Assembly (NCBI GenBank): GCA_016715365.1
Contig: JADKAM010000007.1
Location: forward strand, 1-64,000
Source of the DNA: Chitinophagaceae bacterium
Lineage (GTDB): Bacteria > Bacteroidota > Bacteroidia > Chitinophagales > Chitinophagaceae
Direction: 5' to 3'
Length of the DNA stretch: 64,000 bases
Part shown: positions 1 through 11,601 of the stretch, piece by piece
How the letters are laid out: each line of letters begins with the position of its first letter
Numbering within the stretch: position 1 is the first letter of the stretch
The notes under the pieces: model-generated
What the model saw: only the letters and a program-made list of their open reading frames with translations
Told to the model about the DNA's origin: nothing
Databases searched by the model: none
Translations under genes and position numbers: made by a program

Positions 1-1468
1 GAATTAAGTTGGCTCCTGATCAGCGTACCACGTCTGTCATGAAAACAACCTAGCAACAACCTGGAAGCAAATAAGGAGCTGTATAGGTTGTTTGAGGGAG
101 ATACATGGAACAACACCCATTATAAAGAAGTTGATGAAGAAGAACAATCCATCGTCTTTACAAATAAAAATTTAAACCCAAGCCAGCAGGCGGCTGTAAA
201 AGCAATGGTTTGCCAATAATGAAATGCTGATCATTCACGACCCGCCGGGAACCAGTAAAACCACCACATTGATTGAAGGTATTTTACAATTGACAGAACA
301 AGGTGAAAAATTATAGTAACAGCACCCAGCAACTACGGCAATTGATAATATTGCAAAGTTAATTGAAAGGAGTGGCGGTTTTACGGGTTGGTAACAGCAG
401 CAAAACCGATTCACTTGTATTTGCACATACACCCGAAGGCAAATTAGCAAACAGCCGTGAGCAAAAAGAGATCAAGCAGTTAAAAATCCGGGCTGAAGGA
501 ATTCAGGAAGATGGCTTTAAGTACAAACGCAGTTTTGGCAGAGAAGAAAGAGAGCAGCGCAATTTATTATTTAAAGAAGTGAAAGATGTTCGCCTGCCAA
601 AAAAAACTGCAGGCTTACAATGAGAAGAATTATTTGAACAGCCCAATGTAATACTGGGACGCCCATTGGTTTGTACGATGCAGACCTGCGGCATTTGAAA
701 TTCAATTGCCTGGTAATGGATGAAGCCGGCCAGTGTATTGAGCCGCTTGCACTGGAGTGTGTATTTCCGCTGGCGCAAAAATATATTTTGGCCGGTGATC
801 ATTTGCAATTGCCACCCACTGTATTAAGTAACGAGGCTGCACAACTTGGTTTCAATACTTCTATTTTAGAAACTGCTGCAAAAACAATGAACCCGATCTT
901 CTTGCTAAATACACAATACCGCATGCGACAGCCTATTGCTGGTTTTAGCAGTCAATATTTTTATGGCGGAAGCTGATGACAGATGAAAAACTACTAAGTA
1001 CAGCGCAGCATCTTACTTTTATAGATACAGCAGGCAGTGGATTTAATGAAGAGCATGGGCAGGATGGAGCCAGTCTTAAAATGACGGAGAACTTCGGATC
1101 GTTAATAAAATCATCGAAACAGAAAATATAATTACGGAGCAAACCGCATTTATTTCGCCTTATGCCGGGCAAGTTGCTGCAGCGAAGGATTTGTTACCAA
1201 GGCATATGCGTATCAGTACCATTGGTAGTTTCCAGGGACAAGAGCAGCATACCATTATTTTGTCTCTGGTAAGAAGCAATGACGATGGCATTATCGGTTT
1301 TCTAAAGACTACCGCCGGATGGATATGGCACTCACCGGGGCAGGGGAACAATTGTATGTAATAGGAGATAGCGCAACGCTTGGTAATGATGCTTTCTTTA
1401 TTTCATTTTTAAAAAAGTATGTTGAGGAATTCGGTAGTTACAAAACGGTTTGGGAATGGGAGTTGTAA
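1..1468 (+). pseudogene. Superfamily-1 helicase (IGHMBP2/SMBP2-like), multiply frameshifted, 5' end outside window
   Basis: Helicase motifs appear in order but in different frames: a Q-motif-like LNPSQQAAV near 172-200, Walker A read as DPPGTSKTTT near 238-270 (family form GPPGTGKT), DEAGQ (motif II) near 720-735, GDHLQLPPT near 797-825, QYRMRQ near 916-933, ISTIGSFQGQE near 1210-1245 and a motif VI-like DYRRMDMALTRA near 1306-1340. The reading ends at TAA 1466-1468. At least eight frame changes are needed, for example extra T at about 211, missing A at about 310, extra T at about 335, missing A's at about 366 and extra A at about 606. Most are homopolymer changes, some are not. The family unwinds DNA or RNA using ATP. 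The Walker A changes (first G to D, last G to S) would damage ATP binding if real. It is either a decayed gene or a low-quality contig end. Confidence 0.8.
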
Positions 1469-1500
1469 TTGGTCATGAATCAAAGATTTAAGCTACCAAC

Positions 1501-1548
1501 ATGAACAAAATGAAATCATTTTTGTTTCTCATCGTAGTTTGCCTTTAA
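1501..1548 (+). other. 15-codon signal-peptide-like remnant or chance ORF
   Basis: An ATG at 1501 opens a short frame (MNKMKSFLFLIVVCL, then TAA) that looks like the lysine-plus-hydrophobic start of a secreted protein but stops at once. It could be the stub of a lost gene, a frameshifted start, or chance. It lies in the spacer before the CDGSH gene. Confidence 0.2.
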
Positions 1549-1577
1549 GTAGTTAATTTTAGAAAAATATACGCAAA

Positions 1578-1802
1578 ATGTCAAAAACAAAAATTACAGT
1601 AAACAGTAACGGATCAATAAAAGTAGAAGGCGATTTTGAAATCGTTGATAAAAATGGCGGCGTTTATAATCTACAGGGCAGAGAAATAATTTCTATCTGC
1701 CGTTGCGGCTTATCACAAAACAAACCATTTTGCGATGGAAGCCATAAAAGGCCATTTGAACACGAAGCTGTTGCGTTTGATCTTCCTCCCAAAAAAGAGT
1801 GA
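1578..1802 (+). CDS. CDGSH iron-sulfur domain protein
   Basis: This 74-residue cytosolic protein carries the CDGSH (mitoNEET-type) 2Fe-2S motif: CRC at residues 42-44, then CDGSH near 53-57, giving the three-Cys one-His ligand set. The first 40 residues are a small beta region with no signal peptide. Members bind a redox-active, often labile 2Fe-2S cluster; no bacterial substrate is generally established. It stands alone between the broken helicase and the giant repeat gene. The ATG at 1578 is the only sensible start, preceded by an A-rich stretch. The domain assignment is firm; the role in this cell is unknown. Confidence 0.93.
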   Translation: MSKTKITVNSNGSIKVEGDFEIVDKNGGVYNLQGREIISICRCGLSQNKPFCDGSHKRPFEHEAVAFDLPPKKE

Positions 1803-2197
1803 ATTAAAATTTAAAATAAAGGTAAAATTACGATGTTAGGGAACGAACTTCCCTCTTCGTTTCAGTATTCTTTCTTGTTATTAAAAAATATTGCCAAAGG
1901 TTGCAATTTTATTTTATTTTTAGTTATTGCCAAACATTTCTCGATATCCGTTACTAAAACTGTTATCCAATTCTCAAAACCAATTCCCCATAAAAACAGG
2001 TTTAATTAGGTTAATTAAATGTGTGACACCATTTTCGTCGGGCTTGCTTGTTTAATCGTAATTAAATTTCATTGTTGCTGATACAGAAGTATAAGAAATC
2101 CCTGTTTTACAGGATTTCAGCTCTTCAGCAACAGCAGTATATTTAGCTTTCAAACCAATCATGCCAATACTATTTGACTATAAAAATTATGTTTTAT
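1803..2197. other. 395-bp non-coding stretch
   Basis: No gene or RNA is recognised. It is AT-rich. The only structure seen is a small hairpin at 2095-2118 (GAAATC and CTGT paired with ACAG and GATTTC, with one bulged C). It probably holds the promoter of the giant secreted protein, but no clear -33/-7 pair was found. Confidence 0.5.
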
Positions 2198-5100
2198 GAG
2201 AAATATGCCCTTGTCAACTTTTAAAAAATTACCGGACAGTTAATTGTAATGTTATGCCTGTTCTCAGCTGTTTCCAAAGCGCAAATTACCGTTAATGGCA
2301 CTGGCAGCTATGCTACTATAACTGCGGCAATAGCTGCGGCATCGGCAGGTGATGTAATTCAGGTGCCTGCAGGAATTTACAACGAAAATCCGGACATAAA
2401 CAAATCGCTTAAGCTGCGTGGTGCTCAATGGGGTAATTGCGCATTGTCCAGAACTGGTGCTGAGACGGTTATCAGTTGCCCCAGCAATGTAACTATTGAT
2501 GGCTTTACTATACAAGATCAGGACGGTGCAAATGCGGCCCTTGCACCCGGCTTTGGCTTTGCAGTGTATATGGTACCGCCAAATACCGGTACTCAATTGC
2601 TCAATAATATTATCAGGAATAATACGTTAGGTACCGGGCTTTCCAACGCAGGTTCTTTTCGGCGCAGGTAAATATTAATTGCAACTGGTATGATGCAAAT
2701 AATACACCGGGCCCTATTTTCAGAGAAGCTATTTATGCTGATAGTGATATTTCGGGAGGATCAGTTTCTAACGTATTTATTAATGATAATAAGTTTACCA
2801 ATCATACAGGAGGGGTAGGTATTGATTTTGAAATGACAACTGCCGGTACAAGAGCAGAAAGCATTACCATGACAAACAACTTGTTTGACGGGAATTTACG
2901 GGCTGTAACATTTTACAATGTCGTGTCCTCGCTTTTTTCAAACAATGAAATAAAGAATTCAACATTTGGTTCTGTTTCGGCAGATTTGAGGATTTTTGGA
3001 GGGGCAAATAATTTAATGATTAGTAATAATAGTTTTGATGGCAGCAATGCTCTTGCTCCTCATGCCATTCGAATGACTTCCGTTGTTGGCCCAAATGCTA
3101 ACGTCAGTATTTTTGAAAATAGTTTTACGGGGTACAGTCCAAGCAACACCGTTTTTCTTGATCCACAGTCTTATACAGGCGGACCAATACCTGCAACCTG
3201 CAACTGGTTTGGCACTGCTGATGCGGCAACTATTGCATCTATAATGGGTTCACCGGTTTCTTATATTCCATACCTGACTAATGGTACGGATGTCTTACCG
3301 GCAAGTGGTTTTCAGCCGGTACCAGGATCATGTAACGGTAACAATCAGCCGCCATCCATCACTTGCCCGGAAAACGTTACACTTGATTGTAGTATTGGTA
3401 TTCCGGAACCGAATACTGAGTCTGTGATAGTTTCAGGCACCTGTCCGGTTATATCAGTTACCTGGGAGGGAGATGAAGTTACAAGCCAGACCTGTGCAAG
3501 CACGTTTACAATTGTACGTACCTATAAAGCAACTGACGCCTGTGGTAATATGGCAACCTGCACACAAACAATTACGGTAGTTGATACTACACCACCAACC
3601 TTAACTGTACCAGCGAATATAACACTGCAATGCACCGATCCATTACCGCTAATGCCATTGAACATCAACAGCAGTCCTAATTTTATAGATGGTACTTATA
3701 ATGTTGGTACAGCAGTTTTTGGCGCACCGTTAACGGCTACACCCTTAACAGCTGATGCAGTTTTGGTGAATGATGGCACAGGTGGCGCCGGCAATCCTTA
3801 CGATGCCTGCGAATCAATAATGAATGATCTTACAGGTAAGATTGCTGTTATAGAAAGAAGTGGCTGTACACCTCCAGCGAGTTATTTTGTTACCAAAGCC
3901 AATAAGGCACAACTTGCCGGAGCTGTGGGTGTGATTTTTATTTTCAACCAGCCGGGCAACCAGGTAGTAACGATGGGATTGCCAGCAGGTCCTAATCCAA
4001 CCATTACTATACCGTTAATGCTTGTATCTAATGATTACGGTAATATTTTAAAGTCCGAGCTATTGGCCGGTCCTGTAAATGTATCCTTATCTGCACCAAC
4101 TGTAATAGCTGAAGATGCCTGTTCATTTGCGAGCATAACACATCAGCAAACCTTTACACCGGGTAGCTGCCCATCAAGCTATACACTTGTTAATACCTGG
4201 ACAGCCACTGACCAGTGTGGTAATGCAACAACCAAATCACAAACAATTACGGTAGTTGATACTACAGCGCCAACATTGACAGTTCCAGCAAACATAACGC
4301 TGCAATGCACCGATCCATTACCGCTAATGCCATTGAACATCAACAGCAGTCCTAATTTTATAGATGGTACTTATAATGTTGGTACAGCAGTTTTTGGCGC
4401 ACCGTTAACGGCTACACCTTAACAGCTGATGCCGTTTTGGTGAATGATGGCACAGGTGGCGCCGGCAATCCTTACGATGCCTGCGAATCAATAATGAATG
4501 ATCTTACAGGTAAGATTGCTGTTATAGAAAGAAGTGGCTGCACACCTCCAGCGAGTTATTTTGTTACCAAAGCCAATAAGGCACAACTTGCCGGAGCTGT
4601 GGGTGTGATTTTTATTTTCAACCAGCCGGGCAACCAGGTAGTAACGATGGGATTGCCAGCGGGTCCTAATCCAACCATTACTATACCGTTAATGCTTGTA
4701 TCTAATGATTACGGTAATATTTTAAAGTCCGAGCTATTGGCCGGTCCTGTAAATGTTTCTCTATCTGCACCAACTGTAATAGCTGAAGATGCCTGTTCAT
4801 TTGCGAGCATAACACATCAGCAAACCTTTACACCGGGTAGCTGCCCATCAAGTTATACACTTGTTAATACCTGGACAGCCACTGACCAGTGCGGTAATGC
4901 AACAACCAAATCACAAACAATTACGGTAGTTGATACTACAGCGCCAACATTGACAGTTCCAGCGAATATAACACTGCAATGCACCGATCCATTGCCATTG
5001 ATGCCTTTGAATATTAACAGCAGTCCTAATTTTATAGATGGTACTTATAATGTTGGTACAGCAGTTTTTGGCGCACCGTTAACGGCTACACCCTTAACAG

Positions 5101-8100
5101 CTGATGCCGTTTTGGTGAATGATGGTACAGGTGGCGCCGGCAATCCTTACGATGCCTGCGAATCAATAATGAATGATCTTACAGGTAAGATTGCTGTTAT
5201 AGAAAGAAGTGGCTGCACACCTCCAGCGAGTTATTTTGTTACCAAAGCCAATAAGGCTGCAACTTGCCGGAGCTGTGGGTGTGATTTTATTTTCAACCAG
5301 CCCAGCACCAGGTAGTAACGATGGGATTGCCAGCAGGTCCTAATCCAACCATTACTATACCGTTAATGCTTGTATCTAATGATTATGGTAATATTTTAAG
5401 GCCGAGTTATTGGCCGGTCCTGTAAATGTTTCTCTATCTGCACCAACTGTAATAGCTGATGATGCCTGTTCATTTGCGAGCATAACACATCAGCAAACCT
5501 TTACACCAGGTAGCTGCCCATCAAGCTATACACTTGTTAATACCTGGACAGCCACTGACCAGTGTGGTAATGCAACAACCAAATCACAAACAATTACGGT
5601 AGTTGATACTACAGCGCCAACATTGACAGTTCCAGCAAACATAACGCTGCAATGCACCGATCCATTACCGCTAATGCCATTGAACATCAACAGCAGTCCT
5701 AATTTTATAGATGGTACTTATAATGTTGGTACAGCAGTTTTTGGCGCACCGTTAACGGCTACACCCTTAACAGCTGATGCCGTTTTGGTGAATGATGGTA
5801 CAGGTGGCGCCGGCAATCCTTACGATGCCTGCGAATCAATAATGAATGATCTTACAGGTAAGATTGCTGTTATAGAAAGAAGTGGCTGTACACCTCCAGC
5901 GAGTTATTTTGTTACCAAAGCCAATAAGGCACAACTTGCCGGAGCAGTGGGCGTGATATTTATTTTCAACCAGCCGGGCAACCAGGTAGTAACGATGGGA
6001 TTGCCAGCAGGTCCTAATCCAACCATTACTATACCGTTAATGCTTGTATCTAATGATTACGGTAATATTTTAAAGGCCGAGTTATTGGCCGGTCCTGTAA
6101 ATGTTTCTCTATCTGCACCAACTGTAATAGCTGAAGATGCCTGTTCATTTGCGAGCATAACACATCAGCAAACCTTTACACCGGGTAGCTGCCCATCAAG
6201 CTATACACTTGTTAATACCTGGACAGCCACTGACCAGTGCGGTAATGCAACAACCAAATCACAAACAATTACGGTAGTTGATACTACAGCGCCAACATTA
6301 ACAGTTCCAGCAAACATAACGCTGCAATGCACCGATCCATTACCGCTAATGCCTTTGAATATCAACAGCAGTCCTAATTTTATAGATGGTACTTATAATG
6401 TTGGTACAGCAGTTTTGGCGCACCGTTAACGGCTACACCTTTAACAGCTGATGCCGTTTTGGTGAATGATGGCACAGGTGGCGCCGGCAATCCTTACGAT
6501 GCCTGCGAATCAATAATGAATGATCTTACAGGTAAGATTGCTGTTATAGAAAGAAGTGGCTGTACACCTCCAGCGAGTTATTTTGTTACCAAAGCCAATA
6601 AGGCACAACTTGCCGGAGCTGTGGGTGTGATTTTTATTTTCAACCAGCCGGGCAACCAGGTAGCTACGATGGGATTACCAGCGGGTCCTAATCCAACCAT
6701 TACTATACCGTTAATGCTTGTATCTAATGATTACGGTAATATTTTAAAGGCCGAGTTATTGGCCGGTCCTGTAAATGTTTCTCTATCTGCACCAACTGTA
6801 ATAGCTGAAGATGCCTGTTCATTTGCGAGCATAACACATCAGCAAACCTTTACACCCGGGTAGCTGCCCATCAAGCTATACACTTGTTAATACCTGGACA
6901 GCCACTGACCAGTGCGGTAATGCAACAACCAAATCACAAACAATTACGGTAGTTGATACTACACCACCAACATTAACCGTACCAGCGAATATAACATTGC
7001 AATGCACCGATCCATTGCCATTGATGCCATTGAACATCAACAGCAGTCCTAATTTTATAGATGGTACTTATAATGTTGGTACAGCAGTTTTTGGCGCACC
7101 GTTAACGGCTACACCGTTAACAGCTGATGCAGTTTTGGTGAATGATGGCACAGGTGGCGCCGGCAATCCTTACGATGCCTGCGAATCAATAATGAATGAT
7201 CTTACAGGCAAGATTGCTGTTATAGAAAGAAGTGGCTGTACACCTCCAGCGAGTTATTTTGTTACCAAAGCCAATAAGGCACAACTTGCCGGAGCTGTGG
7301 GTGTGATTTTTATTTTCAACCAGCCCGGCAACCAGGTAGCCACAATGGGATTACCTGCGGGCCCCAATCCAACGATCACCATACCGCTGATGCTGGTATC
7401 GAATGATTATGGCAATACGCTTAAGTCCGAGCTATTGGCCGGTCCTGTAAATGTATCTTTATCTGCACCAACTGTAATAGCTGAAGATGCCTGTTCATTT
7501 GCGAGCATAACACATCAGCAAACCTTTACACCGGGTAGCTGCCCATCAAGCTATACACTTGTAAATACCTGGACAGCCACTGACCAGTGCGGTAATGCAA
7601 CAACCAAATCACAAACAATTACGGTATCGGATACTACAGCGCCAACATTGACAGTTCCAGCAAACATAACACTGCAATGCACCGATCCATTGCCATTTGA
7701 ACCACTACATATAAACAACAGTGTTAACAATCAACCAGGCACATACAATGTAGGTACAGCAATTTTTGGAGCGCCGCTTACATCAACACCATTAACAGCC
7801 AATGCAGAAATGGTACTAGATAATGCCGGTAATCCATACGATGCATGTGAAACAATAACTAATAACCTTACTGGTAAAATTGCGGTTATAGAAAGAAGTG
7901 GTTGTAATCCACCTTCCGGTTATTTTGTAAACAAAGCATATAAGGCGCAACAGGCTGGTGCCGTGGGGGTGATTTTTATCAATAATATTGCTGGTGATTA
8001 TGTATTTACTATGGGACTACCTGCGGGCCCTAACCCAACCATTACTATTCCTTTAATGTTGGTATCAAATGTTTATGGTAATACATTGAAGGCAGCTATA

Positions 8101-9687
8101 CTTGCAGGATCTGTAAATGTATCTCTATCTGCACCAACAGTAATAGCAAATGATGTATGTTCTTTTACTTCTATCACCAACACTACTACCACTACTCCTG
8201 GTAGCTGTCCATCTAATTATACAATTGTAAAAACCTGGACGGCAACAGATCAATGCGGTAATACAACGTCAGCATCACAAACCATAACCGTGGCAGATAA
8301 TACTGCACCTGTTGTAACCTGCAAAGCAAATCAAACCAGGTTAACTAATAATGGATATTGTACTTATACTGCTGTTGGTACAGAATTTAATGTTTCGAGT
8401 GCAACGGATAATTGTCCGGCTGCTGTTGGCTTATCTTATACTTTAAGTGGTGCAACATCAGGTTCCGGAATTAACACACTTAGTGGTACCGCATTTAATA
8501 CAGGCATTACAACAGTAACCTGGAAGGCTACTGATGGATGTGGCAACTTTGCAACCTGCTCATTTAATATTACCATAAATGATGACCAGAACAGCACGGG
8601 TTATATCATATATGCAAAATCGTACGCTAAATTTGGAGAAGAGAATGATGTCAATGGTGATGTAGGTGTTACAGATGCCAATGGTAGCGCAGAATTTAAG
8701 AAGAATACAGATCTGAATCCTTTCTTTGTTAAGGCCAGGAATATTTCTGTGCAATTGCCTGCCAATGTAAGTAACCGGTTTTATACTCCTGCTACAGGCG
8801 GCCCTAATCCTCCATTTATGCTCTATAATGGTACGGGTGGTGCTGGTTCTTTGAATGCCAATGTAAATGGAACCTATAATGGTAATTATAAAAACCTTAC
8901 GGTTAAAAAAGGTGTAACAGCAACTATTACCGGAAATGACTTTGGTAAGATTATAATTGAAGAAGGGGCTAATGTGACATTTACTGCTGCAATAATCAAT
9001 ATACAGCAAATTTTAGTTGAGAAAGGAAAAAAGAACGTAAATACTACAAATGTTTACTTCTTTAATCCTGCTTCTGTAAAGATATCTGAAAAAGTTACAG
9101 TTGACCAAGACTGCATGATTAATGTAAATGGACCTAAAGTAACTTTTTACCTGGGAGATAATAAGAAAGATGAAGAGAACTTTACAGTAACCGGTGACAA
9201 TACCATGATTACATTGAATGTCATGATTCCAAATGGTAAACTAAAAGTAATTGGCGGGCCAAGGTATGGCACAATGACCGGATGGTTTATTACAGAAAAA
9301 ATCGAAAGCACAGGAAAGAAAACCATCTGGAATAAATATGATTGTTCTGCTGAGCCACAATTTGCAAAGTCATCATCTGAAAATGTTGTGCCTGCAATAA
9401 ATGAAAAGCCAATCGAACTGGAAACTCCGGTTGTTGCTGAAGTGTTTGCGGTAAAAGTTTACCCCAACCCAACACCTGGTGATTTCAACATACAGGTGAT
9501 AACTAAAAGTAATGAACCCATTATGGTCAGGATCATGGATGTGAATGGAAAATTGATTCAGGCTTCAACAAAACTAACCAAGCAGGGTTTAATTACACTG
9601 ACTAATAGATTACCTGGTGGAACTTATTTTGTGGAAGTAACCCAGGGAAAAAATCATAGTGTAACAAAATTGGTTAAATTAAATTAA
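2198..9687 (+). CDS. Giant secreted repeat protein with PA/HYR-like units and a T9SS sorting domain (frameshifted as given)
   Basis: The intact product would be about 2,490 residues. In order: a signal peptide (MRNMPLSTFKK, then after one restored A ITGQLIVMLCLFSAVSKAQ), a parallel beta-helix-like N-terminus to about 3330 (Asn-rich turns, NNxF and GNxF patterns), a Cys-containing HYR-like segment, seven ~225-residue repeats (3631-8318), a further HYR-like module to about 8580, a unique region, and a C-terminal Por/T9SS sorting domain (VYPNP near 9460, ending VTKLVKLN). Each repeat pairs a protease-associated (PA)-like fold (GKIAVIERSGC, AGAVGVIF) with an Ig-like strand set (TWTATDQCGN, TVPANITLQC). 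Frame breaks occur near 2225, 2658, 4416, 5257-5300, 5398, 6414 and 6857; nearly all are one-base homopolymer changes. The likely role is a surface or secreted adhesin or carbohydrate-interacting protein. No catalytic domain was recognised. Confidence 0.8.
3631..8318 (+). repeat. Seven tandem ~675-bp coding repeats
   Basis: The word TGCACCGATC recurs at 3631, 4306, 4980, 5653, 6328, 7006 and 7678, giving spacings of 675, 674, 673, 675, 678 and 672 bp. Units 1-6 are almost identical at DNA level, including synonymous positions, while unit 7 is clearly diverged. Departures from 675 are the frameshift indels plus one extra Thr codon at the end of unit 5, which unit 6 lacks. The pattern suggests recent amplification or gene conversion of units 1-6 from an older two-unit ancestor. 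Confidence 0.95.
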
Positions 9688-9704
9688 CCGGGGTCTACAA
9701 AACT

Positions 9705-9737
9705 AAAAGCCGCCTTATCATTAATGAGGCGGCTTTT
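9705..9737. terminator. Bidirectional intrinsic terminator
   Basis: A perfect 11-bp stem (AAAAGCCGCCT with AGGCGGCTTTT), extendable by two pairs, closes a short loop between the convergent giant repeat gene and the TMEM175-like gene. A/T tracts on both sides suit termination in either direction. Confidence 0.9.
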
Positions 9738-9804
9738 CATATACAGTTCAAAATAAAAACTATTTTTTTAAGAAGCAGGGTAATTAAAAGAACCAGGCTA
9801 TAAA

Positions 9805-10398
9805 TTACTGTTGTTCTCTGTGATTGTTTTCAATCTTTTTTTCAATTCTTCTGTCGGGTATAAACCAAATGGCTGCTACTATGACATAAATTGAAAATCC
9901 TATCCACGGGTTGATAAAACTACATCCAATGCCGGTAATGTAAAGTATAATTGAAGCAATGCCTTTCCGGTCGTTGCCGATTGCTTTTGCCAGTAAAGAA
10001 TCTTTTCCATGAATACCTGTAAGGCAGTGTGCCAGTATATAATAAGACACGCCTGCCATCATCAGGATAAATCCATATAAGATTACCGGCCATTTACTAA
10101 AATGATTTTCGCCCATCCAGGCTGTTGCAAAAGGCACCAGTGATAACCAGAAAAGTAAATGAATATTTGACCAAAGCACTGAACCGCTTACTTTGGTCAC
10201 GGCATGCATTAAATGGTGGTGATTGTTCCAGTAAATTCCGATGTAAATAAAGCTGAGTACATAACTTATGAATATTGGTAATAAGGGTTTCAGGTCTTCT
10301 GGATTATCGCCATGCGGCACTTTAATTTCCAAAACCATGATGGTAATAATGATCGCCAGTACACCATCACTGAAAGCTTCCAATCTTCCTTTGCCCAT
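9805..10398 (-). CDS. TMEM175-like (DUF1211) potassium channel family protein
   Basis: This 197-residue integral membrane protein has the family signature at its start: RLEAFSDGVLAIIITIMVLEIKVP contains the conserved FSDGV and ITIMVLEI segment of the first helix. About six hydrophobic helices follow, with a His/Asn-rich WNNHHHL after helix 2. Bacterial members carry one six-helix repeat and assemble as tetrameric potassium channels, unlike the two-repeat lysosomal animal protein. The tail (PDRRIEKKIENNHREQQ) is charged and presumably cytoplasmic. It faces the giant repeat gene across a shared terminator and has no operon partner. The family is confident; ion selectivity here is inferred. Confidence 0.88.
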   Translation of the reverse strand: MGKGRLEAFSDGVLAIIITIMVLEIKVPHGDNPEDLKPLLPIFISYVLSFIYIGIYWNNHHHLMHAVTKVSGSVLWSNIHLLFWLSLVPFATAWMGENHFSKWPVILYGFILMMAGVSYYILAHCLTGIHGKDSLLAKAIGNDRKGIASIILYITGIGCSFINPWIGFSIYVIVAAIWFIPDRRIEKKIENNHREQQ

Positions 10399-10590
10399 AA
10401 GTTTAGTTTATGGGTTGTAATTTATAATAAATTAAGCGTAGTATAAAAGATCAATATAGATAAAATGTACAAGAGTGATTCATTATATCTCCTTCACTGA
10501 AAGAAATAAAATGAATCTCTCAAAGATTGCCAATGGAGGTTCACAAAGCATTGTAGCTGGGCTAACAAAATTTAAAAATAGCGAAGCTGT

Positions 10591-10848
10591 TTAATCTTCT
10601 TTTTCTATATGCTTCTTTTCACTATCAGGTTGTTTGCCTCTTTTATAAATGATAAGGCCATTTAAAAAATTACGCAGCAACTGATCACCAGCTTCCACAA
10701 ATCCCGGATGATCTTCGTTTCTGAACAGATCGCCCAGGGCTCCTTTGGTAATATCAAAATCAACCAGTTTTAAAATCTCAATAATGTCATCATTGCGTAA
10801 AGCAAGTGCTACTCTGAGTTTTTTAAGTATATCGTTATTACTAAGCAT
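10591..10848 (-). CDS. DUF1456 (YehS-like) family protein, single-repeat form
   Basis: This 85-residue protein opens with MLSNNDILKKLRVALALRNDDIIEIL and contains FLNGLIIYKRGK, both close to the pattern of E. coli YehS. YehS has two such repeats in about 156 residues; here there is one, followed by a charged tail (DSEKKHIEKED). Function is unknown across the family. It is small, soluble and helical with no signal peptide. The gene is monocistronic as far as can be seen. Confidence 0.8.
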   Translation of the reverse strand: MLSNNDILKKLRVALALRNDDIIEILKLVDFDITKGALGDLFRNEDHPGFVEAGDQLLRNFLNGLIIYKRGKQPDSEKKHIEKED

Positions 10849-10871
10849 ATTTTAAATTAATCAGTAAATAA

Positions 10872-10901
10872 AAAAATCCTTTCGGTAAAGAAAGGATTTT
10901 T
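10872..10901 (-). terminator. Intrinsic terminator of the RRM gene
   Basis: A perfect 12-bp stem (AAAAATCCTTTC with GAAAGGATTTTT) around a 6-nt loop lies 24 nt after the stop of the minus-strand RRM gene. On the minus strand it ends in a T-run. Confidence 0.92.
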
Positions 10902-10924
10902 AAATAAGGTTGTATCATTAAATA

Positions 10925-11329
10925 TTAATAACCGCCTCTGTTGTAACCGCCGTCGCCACCGCCACGGTTTCCACCGCCGCCGTAACCACCACCACCGCCA
11001 CGGTTTCCACCGCCGCCGTAGCCGCCACTTTTCTTGTAGCCACCGCCGCCGCCGCCGCCGAAGCTGCGTTTTGGACGATCGCCCTCAGCACGTGGCTGAG
11101 ATTCGTTAACGATTAACTTACGACCCTGAACTTCAACTTCGTTTAATGCAGCGATTGCAGCTTTAGCAGCTTCATCGTCTTCCATTTCAACAAAGCCGAA
11201 ACCTTTGCTACGGCCGTTCATTTTGTCTTTCAAAATTTTAGCACTTGTTACAGTACCATGCTCAGTGAAGAGATTCATTAAATCGTCATCAGTCATTGAC
11301 CAACTCAGATTTCCTACGTAAATGTTCAT
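10925..11329 (-). CDS. Glycine-rich RRM RNA-binding protein
   Basis: This 134-residue protein has one RNA recognition motif (residues 1-80) with RNP2 as IYVGNL and RNP1 as KGFGFVEM, then a tail of GGGG, GGY and NRGGG units. The architecture matches the small cold-inducible RNA-binding proteins of cyanobacteria and Bacteroidota, thought to act as RNA chaperones or post-transcriptional regulators. The Gly-rich tail is coded by near-repetitive GC-rich DNA (10925-11065), unlike the AT-rich surroundings. The gene has its own terminator and a long 5' spacer. RNA binding is confident; targets are unknown. Confidence 0.93.
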   Translation of the reverse strand: MNIYVGNLSWSMTDDDLMNLFTEHGTVTSAKILKDKMNGRSKGFGFVEMEDDEAAKAAIAALNEVEVQGRKLIVNESQPRAEGDRPKRSFGGGGGGGYKKSGGYGGGGNRGGGGGYGGGGNRGGGDGGYNRGGY

Positions 11330-11558
11330 TGTAAAAACTTTTAATTAAATAAAAAAGAATAATGACTTAGTTGTTACAATGCACTGAATCGGACTTCAAA
11401 AAAGCTACTTCAGTCAATAGCGAAAAACTAAAACCATTAATTAACGTAGTAAAGATAGGGTTTTCCTTAGAAAATTGCCAAATAACAGTTAAAATACTTA
11501 AAATCAGGTATATTGCTGTTTATATGATTAAAAATCAAACAGTTAACCGATTTATTTA

Positions 11559-11591
11559 TTTGTTTCGCTAACAATTATTTACTTATCTTCG
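11559..11591 (+). promoter_or_regulatory. Candidate Bacteroidota promoter for the thr operon
   Basis: A -33-like TTTG at 11559-11562 is followed 21 nt later by TATCTTCG at 11584-11591, one mismatch from TAnnTTTG. Transcription would begin a few bases before the leader peptide ATG at 11602. Confidence 0.55.
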
Positions 11592-11601
11592 AAATTATTC
11601 A

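Noticed and set aside
2225..6860. Phase variation at homopolymers in the giant repeat gene
   Set aside because: The tracts are only 2-6 bases long, several breaks occur in one gene, and similar breaks hit nuoN and rimM. Sequence error is simpler.
3631..8318. Possible CRISPR-like or mobile array
   Set aside because: The repeats are 675 bp, coding, contiguous without spacers and in frame apart from indels. They are protein-domain repeats.
8560..9009. 149-codon minus-strand ORF inside the giant repeat gene
   Set aside because: Antisense to the T9SS protein, Cys/Ile/Tyr-rich shadow composition, no domain.
11371..11571. 66-codon plus-strand ORF before the thr operon
   Set aside because: No recognisable features, very AT-rich, and it overlaps the candidate thr promoter. 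The Thr-rich 31-codon ORF just downstream is the meaningful one.
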